Shown here: positions 55,333 through 63,619 of the stretch, in pieces | How positions within the stretch are numbered: position 1 is the stretch's first letter | Layout of the letters: every line of letters begins with the position of its first letter | Assembly: GCF_012935325.2 (NCBI RefSeq) | Contig: NZ_JABBYG020000003.1 | Coordinates: 556,874-620,873, forward strand | Reading direction: 5' to 3' | Length of the DNA stretch: 64,000 nt | Source of the DNA: Paenibacillus sp. PL91 | GTDB lineage: Bacteria > Bacillota > Bacilli > Paenibacillales > Paenibacillaceae | Notes under the pieces: model-generated | What the model saw: the letters and a program-made list of their open reading frames with translations, nothing else | Databases searched by the model: none | Told to the model about the DNA's origin: nothing | Made by a program: the position numbers and the translations under genes

Positions 55333-56265
55333 TTGAAAATCGATCTATCAGAGCAAAGCCTGCCTATATTTGAAGCCATATCAAGCAATGTACGAATCCA
55401 AATGATCCATTTGCTTTCCAAAAAATCGATGAACATTCGCGAGCTCGCCGAAGCATTAGGGCTAAGCAGCGCGATTATGACTATGCATGTCAAGAAGCTG
55501 GAGAAAGCAGGCATTATCCGCTCCGAGATGACGCCAGGCAAAGGCGGCGCCGCCCAGAAGGTGTGCTCCCTTAGCATGGATGGACTTGAAATCGCTTTTC
55601 CGCGCAAGGACGTCGTTCACCGCGAATCCAGACGGACCGAAGTTTCCATCGGCCATTACACCGATCTGAACATCGTTCCTACTTGCGGCATTTGTACGAC
55701 GGAGAAAGTCATCGGTATATTTGACGATCCGCGCTACTTTCTTGATCCAGACCGTGTCAACGCCAAAATATTATGGTTCTCGCAAGGCTATATCGAATAC
55801 AAAATTCCGAACTTCCTATTAAGCAGCGAAAATCCGGAGGAGCTCGAAATATCGATGGAAATTTCGTCGGAGGCCCCACTCACCAATATGAACTGGCCAT
55901 CGGACCTAACGTTCTTCTTCAACGGCGTAAATGTCGGCATGTGGACGAGTCCTGCCGATTACGGCGGCAAAGGCAAGCTCAATCCCCCTTGGTGGTTTGA
56001 CGATGTCAACCAATTCGGCTTGCTGAAGCGGCTTATTATTAAGAAAGACGGCACCTATATGGACGGTCTTAAGCTCTCCGACGTAAGTCTGGACCAGATC
56101 GATATTAGCAACAGCCACTGGACGTTCCGTATCGCGATTCTTGAGGACGCCGAGCATATCGGCGGCGTTACGTTATTTGGTTCAGGCTTCGGCAACTACA
56201 ATCAGGATCTTATCTTTAAGCTTTATTATGCGAAGCTGGCTCAAGAGGAGCGGACGCTGGCATAG
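55333..56265 (+). CDS. ArsR-type regulator with large C-terminal domain
   Basis: A 310-residue protein. An ArsR-like winged helix is at about 8-75 (SNVRIQMIHLLSKKSMNIRE, LSSAIMTMHVKKLEKAGII), with no obvious metal-binding Cys motif in the helix. About 200 further C-terminal residues follow, with Trp/Gly-rich beta segments (WPSDLTFFFNGVNVGMW, LNPPWWFDDVNQFG) that could bind a ligand. This two-domain layout is far longer than metal-sensing ArsR proteins (about 100 residues) and is seen in sugar-related loci of Paenibacillus. The start is TTG at 55333 with GGAGG 7 bp upstream. It diverges from the SDR operon and precedes the lyase operon. Confidence 0.85.
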   Translation: MKIDLSEQSLPIFEAISSNVRIQMIHLLSKKSMNIRELAEALGLSSAIMTMHVKKLEKAGIIRSEMTPGKGGAAQKVCSLSMDGLEIAFPRKDVVHRESRRTEVSIGHYTDLNIVPTCGICTTEKVIGIFDDPRYFLDPDRVNAKILWFSQGYIEYKIPNFLLSSENPEELEISMEISSEAPLTNMNWPSDLTFFFNGVNVGMWTSPADYGGKGKLNPPWWFDDVNQFGLLKRLIIKKDGTYMDGLKLSDVSLDQIDISNSHWTFRIAILEDAEHIGGVTLFGSGFGNYNQDLIFKLYYAKLAQEERTLA

Positions 56266-56283
56266 CTGTACATTCAAACAGGA

Positions 56284-56311
56284 GAAGCTCCCATATAGGG
56301 AGCTTTTTTTT
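56284..56311 (+). terminator. Terminator of the ArsR-type gene
   Basis: Stem AAGCTCCC/GGGAGCTT with an ATATA loop and a run of eight T, starting about 20 bp after the stop. It isolates the regulator gene from the following lyase operon. Confidence 0.92.
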
Positions 56312-56370
56312 GTAATAGAGCGATTGGATAAGCCAATACAAAAGATCTATCAAATCTGAGAAAAAAAGGG

Positions 56371-56399
56371 TTGAATCCCCAGCAAAACAGTGCTACTAT
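56371..56399 (+). promoter_or_regulatory. Predicted SigA promoter of the leader RNA/lyase operon
   Basis: TTGAAT (56371-56376), a 17-bp spacer and TACTAT (56394-56399). The start would be near 56406, at the head of a hairpin. Confidence 0.55.
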
Positions 56400-56403
56400 C
56401 TTA

Positions 56404-56506
56404 AACATATAATTCCACTGGGAATAATATGTTAAATGCTGATACCCCTATATTCCAACCGGACAGCCGGAGAGATCGCTTGTTGCGACAGCTCCGGCTG
56501 TTTTTT
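56404..56506 (+). ncRNA. Candidate structured leader or small RNA ending in a terminator
   Basis: Hairpin 1 (56404-56433): AACATAT-A-ATTCC pairs with GGAAT-A-ATATGTT around ACTG. About 29 unpaired bases follow. Hairpin 2 (56463-56501): ACAGCCGGAG with CTCCGGCTGT plus an inner TCGC/GCGA helix, then six T. Together with the promoter just upstream this forms a complete transcription unit of about 100 bases that ends 66 bp before the lyase start codon. It could be a free RNA or an attenuator. Hairpin 1 could instead be a DNA operator. No known riboswitch class was recognised. Confidence 0.5.
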
Positions 56507-56571
56507 ATGTTCCGTTAGGCTATGGAGCTGCAGCTTGAAGCGGCGGCATCACACGAAAGGAGGCAAGGACG

Positions 56572-58083
56572 ATGTCCATTAATCGGCTCGAGCAAGACGA
56601 GGGAAGCACCTTTCCCGGCAGAACCTACGCTGAAGCCGTACTTGCGCCTGCATATGATCAAGCGAAGCAGGAACTGCTTCAGCCGATGATTGCCGTGCAT
56701 AAAGCCCATCTGATTATGCTCTTTGAACAAGGATTGCTCACGAGGGATGAAGCCCACCGAATCGCTAACGCTCTATTAACGATAGATCTAGAGCAGCTGC
56801 GCAGAGGAAAATATAATGGCCAGTTTGAGGATTTGTTTTTTGAGGTCGAGCACAAGCTGCTGGAGCTTTCCGGCGAAGCGTCAGGCAGTCTGCATCTTGC
56901 CCGCAGCCGCAACGATATGGGGATTTCCATATACCGGATCACACTGCGTGGAAAGCTGCTTAGAGCGATCGGATCTGCGCTTGAGCTGCATGCGAGCTTG
57001 CTTGCGCTAGCCAAGAAGCATACGGATACGATCATGATCGCGCATACGCATACCCAGCAAGCGCAGCCGACGACGCTCGCCCACTACATTGCGGCGGTAA
57101 CAGACTCGCTGGCGAGAGATATCCGCAGGCTGCAAGCCGCCTACGGAAATTGCAATCTAAGCAGCATGGGTGCTGCTGCTTTGACGACATCGGGGTTTGC
57201 CATCAGCCGGGAGCGTGTAGCATGGCTGCTAGCATTTGACGGCTTAATCGATAACGCCTATGACGCTGTGAGCGGCGCAGACTACGCTGGCGAAATCGCC
57301 TCAGCCGTTCAGCTCGCGGCCATCAATCTCGGTCGGTTCACGCAAGAATTGCTGCTATGGTGCACACAGGAATTTGCCGTTGCGCAAGTTGCCGATCCCT
57401 ATGTTCAAATAAGCTCCATCATGCCACAAAAAAGAAATCCGGTTTCCCTCGAGCATATTCGCTCCCTCCTATCGAGCATTGCGGGCAATGCGCAGACCGT
57501 GCTGACGATGATTCACAATACGCCGTTTGGCGATATTGTCGACACCGAGGACGACATGCAGCCCTACGCATGGAAGAGCCTGGATACGCTCGAAGCTGTC
57601 TATCGGCTGTTATCCAAAGTCATCTCCACCTTGCACATTAAGGAGGACGTGCTGCAAAAGCGTGCCGCCGATAGCTTCGCAACTGTTACGGAGCTAGCTG
57701 ACACGCTCGTCAGAGAGGAAGGCTTATCCTTTCGCAAAGCGCATTCGGTCGTAAGCAAGCTCGTGACGATTGCTGCTCAGCGGGGCGATCACTTGAGCGA
57801 TTTGAGCCTTCACGCTCTTAATGAAGCAGCGGTCCAGACGATTGGAATACCGCTTAGGCTAAGTGAGCAGCAGCTGAAGCAAGCGCTTGACCCGAACCAT
57901 TTTGTGCACATACGAACGCTGCGCGGCGGACCTAGCCCAACTGAAATGAATCGTTCACTAGACGCTCAACAAAAACGGCTGCTCGGCCTAAATCTTTGGC
58001 TTAAGGAGAGGGCCGCCAAACTTGAAGCTGCCGCTGCGGAGCTCAATTTGATTTTGTCTGGTTGGCTTAGCAAGGAATCATGA
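56572..58083 (+). CDS. Argininosuccinate-lyase-like enzyme, divergent
   Basis: A 503-residue member of the fumarase/aspartase/ASL superfamily, somewhat longer than ArgH (about 460). It keeps the mobile Ser loop (SSIMPQKRNPVSLEHIRS), HTHTQQAQPTTLAHY with the catalytic-type His, and ARSRND near residue 110. Several usual ArgH positions differ: HTGRSRNDQ reads HLARSRNDM, THLQ reads THTQ, and GSS reads ISS. It probably eliminates an amine or similar group from a succinate-type moiety, but not necessarily argininosuccinate. AAAGGAGG sets the ATG. First gene of an operon with an amidohydrolase and a full importer minus ATPase, which argues for a catabolic role. Confidence 0.85.
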   Translation: MSINRLEQDEGSTFPGRTYAEAVLAPAYDQAKQELLQPMIAVHKAHLIMLFEQGLLTRDEAHRIANALLTIDLEQLRRGKYNGQFEDLFFEVEHKLLELSGEASGSLHLARSRNDMGISIYRITLRGKLLRAIGSALELHASLLALAKKHTDTIMIAHTHTQQAQPTTLAHYIAAVTDSLARDIRRLQAAYGNCNLSSMGAAALTTSGFAISRERVAWLLAFDGLIDNAYDAVSGADYAGEIASAVQLAAINLGRFTQELLLWCTQEFAVAQVADPYVQISSIMPQKRNPVSLEHIRSLLSSIAGNAQTVLTMIHNTPFGDIVDTEDDMQPYAWKSLDTLEAVYRLLSKVISTLHIKEDVLQKRAADSFATVTELADTLVREEGLSFRKAHSVVSKLVTIAAQRGDHLSDLSLHALNEAAVQTIGIPLRLSEQQLKQALDPNHFVHIRTLRGGPSPTEMNRSLDAQQKRLLGLNLWLKERAAKLEAAAAELNLILSGWLSKES

Positions 58084-58107
58084 ATGGAGAATGGAGTGTG
58101 AGGGTCT

Positions 58108-59076
58108 ATGTTTCGAAACCCATTTAAAGTGTTTGATATTCACGGGCATCTTCCCTACCGGCTGCTGCTTGGCGGCATTAATAGGCATGAGCTGATTTCA
58201 CGCTACGGCGCTGAGCGAAGCGAGAGGATGCGGCTAACCTGGGATTTCCCCGAAGCGGTGCCAGCCGGCAATAACCATGAGAATGAGACGACCCCGTTAA
58301 TCGATCGTTGGGTTGAGGAGCTCGATAAATACGGGATAGGCGGCCTCAACTTTCTTACTGCGCTGGACAATGACAATATGGCTGATCAGCTTGCCAGACA
58401 TCCCGATCGATTCACCGGCTTCGCGTATCATTCCATTGAAGAAGCAGGCGCGGAGGAGGAGCTGCGCAGAGCAGTCAACGAGCTTGGGCTAAAAGGCTAT
58501 AAGCTGTTCGGGCCGCTAACGTCCATTCCCTTTGATGATCCATCTCTTACTCCCATATGGACCTTTCTCGCAGAGAAACGGCTGCCCGTACTCATTCACT
58601 TTGGTTTGCTCGGTCATGCTGGAGGCATTGCACATCATCCGAACATAAGTCCCTTAGCGATCTTTAATACCGCTCGCAGCTTCCCCGATATTCCGTTCAT
58701 TATTCCTCATTTCGGGGCGGGGTATTTTCAAGAGCTCCTTCATCTGTGCTGGAGCTGCCCAAATGTCTATGTCGATACATCCGGCTCCAATCAATGGATG
58801 CGCTGGATGCCCTACGAGCTAACTTTGGAATCCGTGCTTCGCAAAACCTATGAGCTTATCGGGCCGGAGCGGATCATATTCGGGACGGATGCAAGCGGAT
58901 TTCCGAGAGGTTACCCTTATCGGTATTTGCAGGATCAGGTTCGCGCTTGCCGTGAGCTGCGATTCAACGAGACGGATATTGAGAACATATTTGGCAATAA
59001 CGCAAGGAGGCTGCTTGGGCTTACGCTGCCCCAGAGCAAGATCACGCAGCAGTCCGGCAGAACCGAGCAAGCCTAA
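58108..59076 (+). CDS. Amidohydrolase-2-type metal-dependent hydrolase
   Basis: A 322-residue TIM-barrel hydrolase or decarboxylase of the Amidohydro_2 group. Metal-binding motifs are visible in order: FDIHGHL (residues 8-14, the D.H.H motif), VLIHFGLLGHAGG, FIIPHFGAGYFQ, and FGTDASGFPRGYP with the conserved Asp. No signal peptide, so it is cytoplasmic. It starts 24 bp after the lyase gene and precedes the importer genes. It could hydrolyse an amide or lactone, or decarboxylate the product of the lyase; the substrate is unknown. Confidence 0.88.
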   Translation: MFRNPFKVFDIHGHLPYRLLLGGINRHELISRYGAERSERMRLTWDFPEAVPAGNNHENETTPLIDRWVEELDKYGIGGLNFLTALDNDNMADQLARHPDRFTGFAYHSIEEAGAEEELRRAVNELGLKGYKLFGPLTSIPFDDPSLTPIWTFLAEKRLPVLIHFGLLGHAGGIAHHPNISPLAIFNTARSFPDIPFIIPHFGAGYFQELLHLCWSCPNVYVDTSGSNQWMRWMPYELTLESVLRKTYELIGPERIIFGTDASGFPRGYPYRYLQDQVRACRELRFNETDIENIFGNNARRLLGLTLPQSKITQQSGRTEQA

Positions 59077-59106
59077 TCGTTTATATACAAAGAGGAGTGG
59101 GTAGGT

Positions 59107-60468
59107 ATGAAAAGCCGAAAATGGATGACGTTATTGACAGGATTGCTCATTATTACTATTGCCTTAGCCGGCTGCGGCAGTGGAAATCAGAGCAGCAGCA
59201 ATGAACCGACAAACGCCGTAAAGGAAAATAATACGGACAGCTCGAGTTCACCTGAAGCGCAGGCTGCGGATAAAAAAGTAACGATTGAGTATTGGCAATA
59301 TGAGTTTCCGGCCAAGGTCGAGCTCATTAACGAGCTCATTAAGGAATTTCAAGCGGCGCATCCGAACATTACGGTCAAGCAAACCAATTTCCCCTATGAC
59401 CAATACAATCAGAAGGTTGCAACGCTAGTTCCCGCAGGCAAAGGCCCTGATATTATCAACCTCTATTATGGCTGGCTGCCGAAGTACGTTTCCTCTGGTT
59501 ATTTGCAGCCGCTGCCTGAGGACGTTTTCGGGGCAGCCGAAATTGAAAGCAATTTCTATCCGCTGGTGAGCGCAGCCAAAATCGACGGCTCTTATTACGC
59601 CATCCCTACCGCCGTACGCACCCTTGCTCTTTTCTACAATAAAGATCTGCTGTCCAAAGCCCAAATTACAGAGCTGCCGACAACTTGGGAGCAGCTGGTC
59701 GACGTATCCAAGAAGCTGACGGAGACCGACGCCAAAGGGCAGTTTGTTGTTGAAGGCTTCGCATGGGAGCCAGGCGCGCAGCTGCACCATTGGTATCGCG
59801 ACGGTCTGCTGCATCAAGCGGGAGGGCAAGATTTGAGCGATGATCGCCGGCAGGTTTTATGGGCACAGACGCCGGCAGGCTTAGAGGCGTTCCAGTATTT
59901 GATCGATTTTGCGGTTAAGCATAAGGTCGGCATTAATGGCTTTTACGAGAACGACAGCAACGCCTTTATGACCGGCCATGCAGCAATCAACGTTGACGGC
60001 TCCTTCCGGCTTGGCGCGTTGAAGAAGGATTTCCCTGATTTGAACTACGGTGTAGCCCCGCTTCCGTCATACAAAAGCAAGTCCGCGCCGTCCTCCTTCT
60101 GGGCGAATGCGATTCCCAAAAACGTAGAGGGCGACAAGCTGAAGGCTGCTTCCGCGTTTTTGAAGTTTCTGACCAGCAAGGAGGTCCAAGAGCGATGGGT
60201 CGAACAAATCGGCGAGCTGCCTGCGCAGAAAGCAGTTGCGACGCAGGACAAATACGTTAACGACGAAAAGCTCGGCCCTTTCATTTCCCAATTGGACGAC
60301 AGCCGGGCCCATTTCTTCATTGACGAAACGCTGGAAAGGACGCTGTTCGTTGATGCGACAAATGAAGTGCTGCTGAACAACGTGCCCGTAGAAAAAGCCT
60401 TTCAAGATCTTGTTGCCAAAACGCAAAAGCTTTATGACGATTACTGGGCGTCGGTCGATAAGAAATAG
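59107..60468 (+). CDS. Solute-binding lipoprotein of the lyase operon
   Basis: A 453-residue family 1 binding lipoprotein. The signal ends at lipobox LAGC (residue 22), followed by a Ser/Asn tether. Typical segments are VTIEYWQYEFPAKVELINEL, GPDIINLYYGWLPKYV, and AVRTLALFYNKDLL. GAGGAG precedes the ATG. It lies 30 bp after the amidohydrolase gene and is followed by a hairpin, then two permeases. Distinct in sequence from the binding proteins at 28 and 51 kb, so it serves a different ligand. Confidence 0.93.
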   Translation: MKSRKWMTLLTGLLIITIALAGCGSGNQSSSNEPTNAVKENNTDSSSSPEAQAADKKVTIEYWQYEFPAKVELINELIKEFQAAHPNITVKQTNFPYDQYNQKVATLVPAGKGPDIINLYYGWLPKYVSSGYLQPLPEDVFGAAEIESNFYPLVSAAKIDGSYYAIPTAVRTLALFYNKDLLSKAQITELPTTWEQLVDVSKKLTETDAKGQFVVEGFAWEPGAQLHHWYRDGLLHQAGGQDLSDDRRQVLWAQTPAGLEAFQYLIDFAVKHKVGINGFYENDSNAFMTGHAAINVDGSFRLGALKKDFPDLNYGVAPLPSYKSKSAPSSFWANAIPKNVEGDKLKAASAFLKFLTSKEVQERWVEQIGELPAQKAVATQDKYVNDEKLGPFISQLDDSRAHFFIDETLERTLFVDATNEVLLNNVPVEKAFQDLVAKTQKLYDDYWASVDKK

Positions 60469-60483
60469 CCAGCCGCCTTGGCA

Positions 60484-60511
60484 GGAGCGCTCAGCCTTGT
60501 GCGGGCGCTCC
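60484..60511 (+). promoter_or_regulatory. Hairpin after the binding-protein gene
   Basis: GGAGCGC (60484-60490) and GCGCTCC (60505-60511) form a perfect GC-rich 7-bp stem with no following T-run. As in the importer at 28.3 kb, it probably sets expression differences between binding protein and permeases. Confidence 0.5.
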
Positions 60512-60542
60512 GTTTCTAATTGAGAGGGAGGCGAAATTCATT

Positions 60543-61475
60543 ATGCTTGCGCATGCTCTACGTTTAACCGCACGCAAAAGCCGCGAGCTGCTTCGCATAC
60601 GGCTTAGTTACCGAACGCAGCGTTATTTGTTTATCTATATCGTCCTCGGTGTTCCCCTGCTGTATTTTTTGAGCACGCGATTGCTGCCGATTCTGTATGC
60701 CTTCAACGTGAGCGTGCGCGAATGGGATTTATTGTCGGCCGAAAAGCCATACGTCGGACTTGCTAACTTCAGCGCGTTGTTCAAGGACGAAATCTTCCTG
60801 CGGTCGATCGGCAATACGTTCAAGTTCGTTCTGCTCGGCGTGCCCGGTCAATTGCTCGTCGGCCTGTTCGTCGCTCTTCTTCTGCATAACGTGCAGCGCC
60901 TTCGCGGACTGTTCCGAACGGTATACTTCATCCCCTACGTGACGAGCATCATCGCAGTCAGCTGGGTATTTCGCTGGATTCTTATGCGCAATGGCTGGTT
61001 AAATGAAACGCTATTAAACCTAGGCTTGGAGCCGCAATTATTTTTGCAATCGCCCCGCCAAGCGCTGTTTCTCATCACTCTAACAATGATTTGGCAAAGC
61101 ATCGGCTTTCAAATGCTGATCTTCATGACCGGCTTGGAGGCTATTCCGCGGATGTACTATGAGGCAGCTTCTATCGACGGCGCCGGAGCTTGGCGGAAAT
61201 TCCGTCATATTACGCTGTCGCTGCTTAACCCTGTTATCGTATTTTCTGCCGTCATCGGCGTTATTTCCTATCTGCAGTCGTTCGGGCAGGTGCTGAGCAT
61301 GACGAACGGAGGGCCGTTAAACGCTACGACCACCATGGTGCTTCACATCTACAATTTGGCGTTTCAGCAGTTTAAGATGGGGAGCGCTGCGGCAGCAACC
61401 GTCGTGTTGTTCATTGTCATTTTGGCGCTTACGTTGCTGCAATTAAAAGTGTTAAATAAAAAAGTGGAATATTGA
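60543..61475 (+). CDS. CUT1 ABC permease, MalF/UgpA type
   Basis: A 310-residue inner-membrane permease. An N-terminal basic region is followed by YLFIYIVLGVPLLYFL, FVLLGVPGQLLVGLFVALLLHN and the EAA loop MYYEAASIDGAGAWRKFRHI. GGGAGG precedes the ATG. It follows the binding protein and lies 15 bp before the second permease. Confidence 0.93.
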   Translation: MLAHALRLTARKSRELLRIRLSYRTQRYLFIYIVLGVPLLYFLSTRLLPILYAFNVSVREWDLLSAEKPYVGLANFSALFKDEIFLRSIGNTFKFVLLGVPGQLLVGLFVALLLHNVQRLRGLFRTVYFIPYVTSIIAVSWVFRWILMRNGWLNETLLNLGLEPQLFLQSPRQALFLITLTMIWQSIGFQMLIFMTGLEAIPRMYYEAASIDGAGAWRKFRHITLSLLNPVIVFSAVIGVISYLQSFGQVLSMTNGGPLNATTTMVLHIYNLAFQQFKMGSAAAATVVLFIVILALTLLQLKVLNKKVEY

Positions 61476-61490
61476 CGGGAGGCCAAATGC

Positions 61491-62348
61491 GTGAGTTCAC
61501 CCAAGGTATACAGAATGCGCGGCAAGTCGCCCGCAGCGAGGCTGAGCACTTTCATCATCTACCTGCTGCTTGCCGTTGGCGCCTTAATGATGCTGTTTCC
61601 GTTTTTATGGATGGTCGCCACCTCCTTTAAGCTTCCCCAGGATGTTTATAATCTGCGGCTCATTCCTGAGACGATTACGTTCGACAACTATAACGCTATT
61701 TTCGAAAAGGCTCCCTTTGGCGCTTGGATCAAAAATACGCTGGTCATTTCCCTCATCGCTACAAGCACTGTTCTGATCTTTGATACGGGGGCAGGCTACG
61801 TACTCGCCAAATTTTCGTTTGCCGGCAAGCAGCTTATCTTCTTGCTCATTATCAGCACATTAATGGTGCCAACGGAAATGCTTATCATTCCTTGGTATTT
61901 AATTGCGAACGATTTGGGCTGGTCCGATACGTATTGGGGAGTGCTGTTTCCCGGCATTATAACCGCCTTCGGCATCTTTCTGATGCGGCAATTTATGGAC
62001 GCCATTCCCTCGGATTTGCTGGATGCGGCGCGAATCGATGGATTAAACGAATGGCGTATTTTGCTGCTCATCGCTATTCCGCTAGTTAAGCCAGCTATCA
62101 TTACGTTGATCATCCTTACTTTTATCGGGAACTGGAACCAGTTTATTTGGCCGCTCATCGTGCTGCAAACGGAGTCGAAATTCACGCTGCCCGTCGGCAT
62201 CGTCTATTTCTCCAGCGAGCTGAAGGATACGAGCAATTGGATACTCATCATGGCAGGGACGACGATTTCCATCGCGCCGCTAATTATTTTATTTCTTATC
62301 TTTCAGAAGCAAATCATTCGAGGTATCGCACTCAGCGGGATGAAATAA
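61491..62348 (+). CDS. CUT1 ABC permease, MalG/UgpE type
   Basis: A 285-residue inner-membrane permease ending IIRGIALSGMK, a standard C-terminus of the family. Its EAA loop is SDLLDAARIDGLNEWRILLL. The start is GTG at 61491 with GGGAGG 8 bp upstream. Last gene of the lyase operon. No ATPase is present, so a shared ATPase elsewhere is presumed. Confidence 0.93.
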   Translation: MSSPKVYRMRGKSPAARLSTFIIYLLLAVGALMMLFPFLWMVATSFKLPQDVYNLRLIPETITFDNYNAIFEKAPFGAWIKNTLVISLIATSTVLIFDTGAGYVLAKFSFAGKQLIFLLIISTLMVPTEMLIIPWYLIANDLGWSDTYWGVLFPGIITAFGIFLMRQFMDAIPSDLLDAARIDGLNEWRILLLIAIPLVKPAIITLIILTFIGNWNQFIWPLIVLQTESKFTLPVGIVYFSSELKDTSNWILIMAGTTISIAPLIILFLIFQKQIIRGIALSGMK

Positions 62349-62441
62349 CGAATATGGTGATATGTATGAGCAATCAAACCGCCTGATGATTCTGACATAA
62401 GGTATGAATGCTGAGGATACCGGGACTAAATAGTAGATGAG

Positions 62442-62481
62442 AAAAAGAGGAGAAGGGAGCATTAAAGCCCCTTCTCCTCTT
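62442..62481 (-). terminator. Terminator of the Old Yellow Enzyme gene
   Basis: A 15-bp stem with one mismatch (AAGAGGAGAAGGG, GC and complement) around an ATTAAA loop. On the minus strand it is followed by T residues. It lies 22 bp after the stop and may also end the convergent lyase operon. Confidence 0.85.
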
Positions 62482-62503
62482 GGTGTACCGTGCAAAGCAG
62501 CTA

Positions 62504-63619
62504 TCAATAGAGCTTTTTCAAAGCATTCGTATCATAGTCGAGCAGCTCATTCGTGCGATGATCGCGTATTTTGGCTGCCCATTCAGGATCAGCCAGCAGC
62601 GCCCTGCCTACGGCAACCAGATCAAACTCCCCATTTTCCAGCCGTTCGATCAATCCCGCAAGAGAAGCCGGCTGCGCTGCATCTCCGCTGCTGCTTCTAA
62701 ATTCATTGTCGAGACCTACAGAACCTACCGTTATCGTCGGTTTGCCAGTCAGCTTTTTCGTCCATCCTGCCAAATTCAAATCGGAGCCTTCAAACTCCGG
62801 CTCCCAATAACGCCGTGTCGAGCTATGAAAAACATCGACCCCCGCTTCTGCGAGCGGCGTCAAAAATTGCGAAAGCTGTTCAGGCGTCTCAGTCAGCTTT
62901 GCCGCATAATTGCCTGCTTTCCACTGGGAAAATCTAAGCACGATCGGAAAATCATCCCCTACAGCCCGGCGGCAAGCCTCTACAACCTCAACGGCAAAAC
63001 GAGTTCGGGAGGCGACATCTCCGCCATATCGGTCGGTACGCCTATTCGTTTTGTCCCAGAAAAACTGATCGATTAAATAACCATGCGCACCATGCAGCTC
63101 GATACCGTCAAACCCGATGCTAGCTGCGTCTGCCGCAGCCTGCGCGTAAGCGGCAATGACATCCGCGATTTCATTTTCAGTTAGCGGCTCCGTTATTTTC
63201 TCGCCGGAAAGATTCAGCCCCGAGGGCCCGATCGGCAAAGCTTCCGGATTAGGGTGATCACCGATTTTACGCGTTAACCCAATATGCCAAAGCTGCGGAA
63301 TGATTTTACCTCCGGCCCCATGTACGGCGCTTACGACGTTAGACCATTGATTTAAAGCTTCCTCACCGTGAAAATTCGGCCAATTGGGGCTAGCTGCTGC
63401 AGCGGGATGATTAATCAGCGTCCCTTCGGTGACGATAAGTCCGACTCCGTTCTCCGCGCGGCGGCGATAATAAGCGGCAACCTCCTCTCCAGGCACGCCG
63501 TTCGGGGAATATCCTCTAGTCATCGGTGCCATCACAATTCGATTAGCAACCTCTAGATTCTTTGATTTAAAAGGCTTAAACAACGCTTCAACCGATACTT
63601 CGTTTTTGGCAGTAGACAT
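62504..63619 (-). CDS. NADH:flavin oxidoreductase, Old Yellow Enzyme family
   Basis: A 371-residue FMN enzyme that reduces activated C=C bonds. It has RIVMAPMTRGYSPNGVP at the start of the barrel, the substrate His region in GIELHGAHGYLIDQFF, RTDRYGG, and the FMN phosphate segment VAVGRALLADPEW. It looks closest to the NemA/12-oxophytodienoate reductase type. ATG 63619 (MSTAKNEVS) is set by GGGAGG 8 bp upstream; the longer frame to 63634 would start within that ribosome binding site. Monocistronic, convergent to the lyase operon. Confidence 0.93.
   Translation of the reverse strand: MSTAKNEVSVEALFKPFKSKNLEVANRIVMAPMTRGYSPNGVPGEEVAAYYRRRAENGVGLIVTEGTLINHPAAAASPNWPNFHGEEALNQWSNVVSAVHGAGGKIIPQLWHIGLTRKIGDHPNPEALPIGPSGLNLSGEKITEPLTENEIADVIAAYAQAAADAASIGFDGIELHGAHGYLIDQFFWDKTNRRTDRYGGDVASRTRFAVEVVEACRRAVGDDFPIVLRFSQWKAGNYAAKLTETPEQLSQFLTPLAEAGVDVFHSSTRRYWEPEFEGSDLNLAGWTKKLTGKPTITVGSVGLDNEFRSSSGDAAQPASLAGLIERLENGEFDLVAVGRALLADPEWAAKIRDHRTNELLDYDTNALKKLY

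Noticed and set aside
56572..58083. Calling this gene argH for arginine biosynthesis
   Set aside because: Several usual ArgH motif residues are changed, and the operon is an uptake and catabolic one with no arg genes.
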